A stretch of 47,323 nt of DNA. It comes from a virus. Made by a program: the position numbers and the translations under genes. Below, one piece after another: positions 44,318-47,323 of the stretch; the stretch's first letter is position 1, and the number at the start of each line of letters is the position of its first letter. The stretch is taken from positions 1 through 47,323 of IMG/VR virus record IMGVR_UViG_3300047509_000053; one strand, 5' to 3'. Under the pieces are notes generated by a model. It saw only the letters and a program-made list of their open reading frames with translations. It was not told where the DNA came from and ran no database searches.

Positions 44318-45738
44318 TGGCGTATACGAAGACGACTTGGGTCGACGGCGTAACGAAGCTTGGGCCCACGAATCTCAACCACCTTGAGAACGCCGTCAAT
44401 GACCTCAAGACGCAGGTGTTTAGCGTCAAGGACTACGGGGCCGTTGGCGACGGAGCCACCGATGACGCGACAGCCGTCCAGGCTGCCGTCACCGCCGCCG
44501 TCGCCGCATCTGGCGGAGTTGTGCTGTTCCCATTCACCTCGACTGGGTACAAGATTGGGTCGACGATTACCGTTGGCGTAACCGGGATTCAGTCGGTCAA
44601 GTTCCTCGGCGGTAGCTCACATACCCCGCTGGTCTTCTCCGGGTCTGGGACGATGTTCGACATCCCCGGCACGTCCCCGGCTCGCAAGGCGTACGTGCAG
44701 TTCGAGAACCTGTCATTGACGCCCTCCGTCCGTCGCGCGTCCGGCACCATCGCGGTGAACCTCGCCTTCACGGATGTCGTTGACTTCCGTAACTGCCGAA
44801 TCCGCCAGTTCGAGACCGGGCTGCATGTCGACAACTCCACGGGGGTTCATCTCTACAACTGCGTTGTTTACGACTGCACGACGGGTCTGAGGATTAGCGC
44901 CGGCTCGGGTGGTTTTGAGATGTTCGGTGGCGAGCTCGACAACTGCCAGCTCGGCTTCCTAGTTGACGGAGTCGCGAACAACATCGCCTTCTACGGGACG
45001 CAATGCGACACCGACCCTGACGGGACGAACGGCGCTTCTTCGCAGGGCGCTGGAAAGGTGACTGCGGCAGCCAACCAGATTGGCTTCTTCAACTGCTCCT
45101 GGTTCGCTGAGGCTACGCCCGTCGCCGGAACCGGAGCCACGATTCTCCTCGACGGTGGTTGTTCCAACATCACCTTCGAGAACAACTACTTCAACGGCCA
45201 GCAGGGCGGCACCGCCTCCCAGGCGGCTGTGAAGATGGTTTCCGTCTCGCGGGTGAAGTTCAGCGGGGGCAAGACAATCAGCCATTCCGCCTCCTCCTTC
45301 ATCGTCAACACGGGCGCGTCTCACATTCTCCTAACCGACATGGAGAACAACGAGGGGACGTTCGCCAGCGGCACCGCGACCGGGGTTCCCGTGCGCGCCC
45401 TTACTGAGGACGGCTGCTTTGTCGTCAACGGCTCAGTCATCGCTGACCATGGCGGCTTCCTGATTGTCCGTGGCGATGGCGTGTCGACGGGCGGCAACCT
45501 GCAAATCAACAACTCGACCAACGCTCTCAACCAGCACATCAGTTACGCCAGCGGCCTTGTCGTGGGCGATGCAGGAAAGAGCCTCGCCTTCTACGGCGGA
45601 ACGCCTGTCGCGAAGGCTGGAGCAATCACAACCCCTACGGCCCCATCGGCGGCCTATGTACAGGCGGAGGCCCAATCCATGAAGACAGCGGTGGATGCGA
45701 TTCGCACGGCCCTCTCAAACATCGGGATTACGGTCTAA
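44317..45738 (+). CDS. Tailspike with pectate-lyase-type beta-helix
   Basis: 473 residues, GTG 44317. N-terminal linker, then Val-Lys-Asp-Tyr-Gly-Ala-Val-Gly-Asp-Gly-Ala-Thr-Asp-Asp and Ala-Val-Gln-Ala-Ala-Val near residues 35-60, the start signature of pectate-lyase-3 beta-helices. The central 300 residues have regular beta-helix turns (Phe-x-Asn-Cys, Asn-x-Ser, Gly-x-x-x) and a C-terminal helix. It is the likely receptor-binding, polysaccharide-degrading tailspike. Asp/Glu residues of the active groove cannot be assigned by eye. Confidence 0.88.
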   Translation: MAYTKTTWVDGVTKLGPTNLNHLENAVNDLKTQVFSVKDYGAVGDGATDDATAVQAAVTAAVAASGGVVLFPFTSTGYKIGSTITVGVTGIQSVKFLGGSSHTPLVFSGSGTMFDIPGTSPARKAYVQFENLSLTPSVRRASGTIAVNLAFTDVVDFRNCRIRQFETGLHVDNSTGVHLYNCVVYDCTTGLRISAGSGGFEMFGGELDNCQLGFLVDGVANNIAFYGTQCDTDPDGTNGASSQGAGKVTAAANQIGFFNCSWFAEATPVAGTGATILLDGGCSNITFENNYFNGQQGGTASQAAVKMVSVSRVKFSGGKTISHSASSFIVNTGASHILLTDMENNEGTFASGTATGVPVRALTEDGCFVVNGSVIADHGGFLIVRGDGVSTGGNLQINNSTNALNQHISYASGLVVGDAGKSLAFYGGTPVAKAGAITTPTAPSAAYVQAEAQSMKTAVDAIRTALSNIGITV

Positions 45739-46448
45739 TGGCAACCCTCGCAAACTTCCGCACCCGCATCAGCGCCAAGCTCGGCCTTGACAACACGGCG
45801 TCCTCGAGTGAGCAGTCTCTCATCGACAGTTGGGTCAACGAGGGCGTAAACGACGTCTTGATGGAGACCCAGGTCTACGTAACGGAGTCGACGTCCGCGC
45901 TGACGAACGGCCAGGGCGATTACACGCTCGACCCGAACATCCTCGCCATCAAGGACATCTTCGTCACCTCGGGGAGCGTGCAATACATCCTCTCGCACGT
46001 TTCGCCGGACGAGATTATCCAGCGCCGCTCCGCAACCTCGACCACCTCCGGGCCTGCGCGGCTCTACGCCATTAACGGGGCGAACAACATCATGCTCTAC
46101 CCGGCTCCCTCCACGGGGGACACGCTGACGTTCTGGTACGTGCCGCGTCCCACCGCGCTGTCCACCGGAACGGACGACCCCTCGGACTCAGCGCACGGCG
46201 GCATCCCTACGGAGTGGCACAAGGCGATTGAACTCTACGCGCTGTGGCAGGGCGGCGACTACGCCGACGACGACTCCTCCCAGCAGGGTGAGCGTTACCA
46301 CCAGGCGTACGAGATGTGGCTGAAGCGGGTCAAGAAGGAACGCTCCTACAAGGGCGGACGCCTCCTTGGCTCCATTACCCCGGGCCGGCGCAAGCGCCCG
46401 TTCGCTCCGCACGACCCCTCCACCGACACCGGCTACTTCTACTCCTAG
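45738..46448 (+). CDS. Head-to-tail adaptor protein (podovirus type)
   Basis: 236 residues, ATG 45738 sharing bases with the tailspike stop. N-terminal helical part (Asn-Phe-Arg-Thr-Arg-Ile-Ser-Ala-Lys-Leu-Gly, Asp-Ser-Trp-Val-Asn-Glu-Gly-Val-Asn-Asp-Val-Leu) followed by beta-hairpins and Trp-His-Lys-Ala-Ile-Glu-Leu-Tyr-Ala-Leu-Trp near residue 155 resembles adaptor proteins that dock under the portal (P22 gp4/T7 gp11 role). It is directly followed by the nozzle/stopper gene, the expected order. Confidence 0.8.
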   Translation: MATLANFRTRISAKLGLDNTASSSEQSLIDSWVNEGVNDVLMETQVYVTESTSALTNGQGDYTLDPNILAIKDIFVTSGSVQYILSHVSPDEIIQRRSATSTTSGPARLYAINGANNIMLYPAPSTGDTLTFWYVPRPTALSTGTDDPSDSAHGGIPTEWHKAIELYALWQGGDYADDDSSQQGERYHQAYEMWLKRVKKERSYKGGRLLGSITPGRRKRPFAPHDPSTDTGYFYS

Positions 46449-47323
46449 TGGCGTCACCTTTTCCGCTCGACAACGACTGGTCGTTGGGGATGCGGCGCGA
46501 CTACTCGCGTGACGCGATGCCTTCCGGCTCGGCGTGGAACCTCGCCAACCTGATTCCCTCCACCCTCCAGGCTCCCTTGCGGAAGCGTGGGGGATGGACG
46601 TACGTCGGGTCGACTCTCTCGGGCGTCAATAACATCTACGGCCTGTGCTGGGCCCCGTTCACCGCGGCCTCCCAGCTCGCAGGGGTGGATGAGACCGGGA
46701 AGCTCTGGAACGTCCTCGCGGCCACCAGCCCTGGCACCGTCTACATCGGCGCGCAGAACCCGTTCTTCTACCGCCAGAAGGTCATCTTCCCGAACAACGA
46801 CGGGACGACGGCCATCAAGTCCTACGACGGCACGACTGTTACTGCTCTCACGGGCTCGTTCACGGGCAAGTTCGGTGGTGTGTTCAAAGACCACGCTGTG
46901 CTCGCGTGCTCGAGCGCCAACCCGCAGCGCCTCGCGTTCTCCAACCCGGCTGACCCGACCACCTGGGACTTGACGCTCCAGGTCTGGGACGCCTCCTTCC
47001 CGCTGAAGGGCTTGGGCTTCCTCCGCTCAGGGATTCTCCTCTTCCAGGAGGCGGGTACGGAAATCATCCGCGGGTCGATTCCCCCTCCGGGTGGCGACTT
47101 CACGATGACGCCACTGGTGAACGTCGGCTGTCTCGACGCCTTCTCGATTGTCAACTGGAACGACTCTGTTATCTGGGCTTCCGCTGAGGGTGTCTTTATG
47201 ACGGACGGGACGACGACGAAGAACCTGACGCTCATGGGTGGCGTGTCGAACTACTGGCGCGACAACTTCCTTGCGACCTACGCGACGACGTTCAAGATTG
47301 TCAGCGCCATCTACCGCGGGCAT
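46448..47323 (+). CDS. Podovirus tail nozzle/stopper-like protein, N-terminal part (3' end is at 1-733)
   Basis: GTG 46448 overlaps the adaptor stop (TAGTG). The frame is open to the contig end and continues without interruption at position 1, giving 493 residues in total. It has Trp-rich beta repeats (Leu-Arg-Lys-Arg-Gly-Gly-Trp-Thr-Tyr-Val-Gly, Ser-Tyr-Asp-Gly-Thr-Thr, Leu-Ala-Phe-Ser-Asn-Pro) compatible with propeller blades. See the entry at 1-733 for the family discussion. Confidence 0.75.
   Translation, partial: MASPFPLDNDWSLGMRRDYSRDAMPSGSAWNLANLIPSTLQAPLRKRGGWTYVGSTLSGVNNIYGLCWAPFTAASQLAGVDETGKLWNVLAATSPGTVYIGAQNPFFYRQKVIFPNNDGTTAIKSYDGTTVTALTGSFTGKFGGVFKDHAVLACSSANPQRLAFSNPADPTTWDLTLQVWDASFPLKGLGFLRSGILLFQEAGTEIIRGSIPPPGGDFTMTPLVNVGCLDAFSIVNWNDSVIWASAEGVFMTDGTTTKNLTLMGGVSNYWRDNFLATYATTFKIVSAIYRGH
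47197..47323. repeat. Terminal direct repeat, right copy (contig circularisation overlap)
   Basis: Identical to 1-127. Joining the two copies restores one uninterrupted gene, which supports a circular molecule of about 47,196 bp. Confidence 0.93.

Overview
The window is the genome of a temperate, short-tailed (podovirus-like) bacteriophage, given as one complete circle opened at an arbitrary point. The first 127 bases and the last 127 bases are identical and lie inside one gene (46448 to the end, continuing from 1 to 733), so the molecule is about 47,196 bp and circular or circularly permuted. GC content is high (about 60%), GTG and TTG starts are common, and most genes are joined by 1-14 bp overlaps such as ATGA and GTGA. 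The lysis set is a GH25 lysozyme, a coiled-coil/membrane protein and a small holin-like protein, with no spanin-like gene recognised. This points to a GC-rich Gram-positive host, probably an actinobacterium. That host call is an inference from composition and lysis genes only.

Late genes, plus strand (24077 to the end, then 1 to 10716). 24077-27867 holds a zinc-finger protein in the small-terminase position, two secreted proteins, an endonuclease VII, a TIM-barrel glycosidase-like protein and a run of tiny membrane peptides. 27871-31239 is a sugar/surface-modification block (HAD phosphatase, hexapeptide acyltransferase, GT2 glycosyltransferase, NAD-dependent epimerase). 31725-38700 is the head module (large terminase, an inserted HNH gene, portal, scaffold, SU10-type major capsid). 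38762-45738 contains a GT4-type glycosyltransferase, decoration and fibre-like proteins and a pectate-lyase-fold tailspike. 45738-733 has the adaptor and a nozzle/stopper protein. 730-7057 has a C1q-like protein and three internal/ejection proteins, the largest 1179 aa. 7208-9448 holds virion lysin and lysis genes, followed by a metallophosphatase and two small genes. There is no tape-measure or major tail-tube gene, which fits a podovirus.

Early genes, minus strand (20813 down to 11151) form one dense operon: SSB-like protein, a RecB/Cas4-like exonuclease split in two by an HNH gene, a SLOG-type protein, endonuclease VII, an XF1762-like acyltransferase-fold protein, DnaB-type helicase, tyrosine integrase and many small zinc-ribbon proteins, ending at a tRNA-Asn gene. 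No DNA polymerase, primase or initiator was found. A divergent HTH repressor (21020) faces this operon. Small cassettes between 21535 and 23953 encode an orphan sigma region-4-like protein and short accessory proteins.

The most striking feature is a dispersed 12-13 bp element, consensus AGGCAACCAAACC, present at least eleven times. Ten copies lie in sense orientation immediately upstream of the first gene of a cassette, usually just before its ribosome-binding site and often just after an inverted repeat. It resembles in layout, but not in sequence, the start-associated sequences of cluster K mycobacteriophages. The second notable feature is the split exonuclease.
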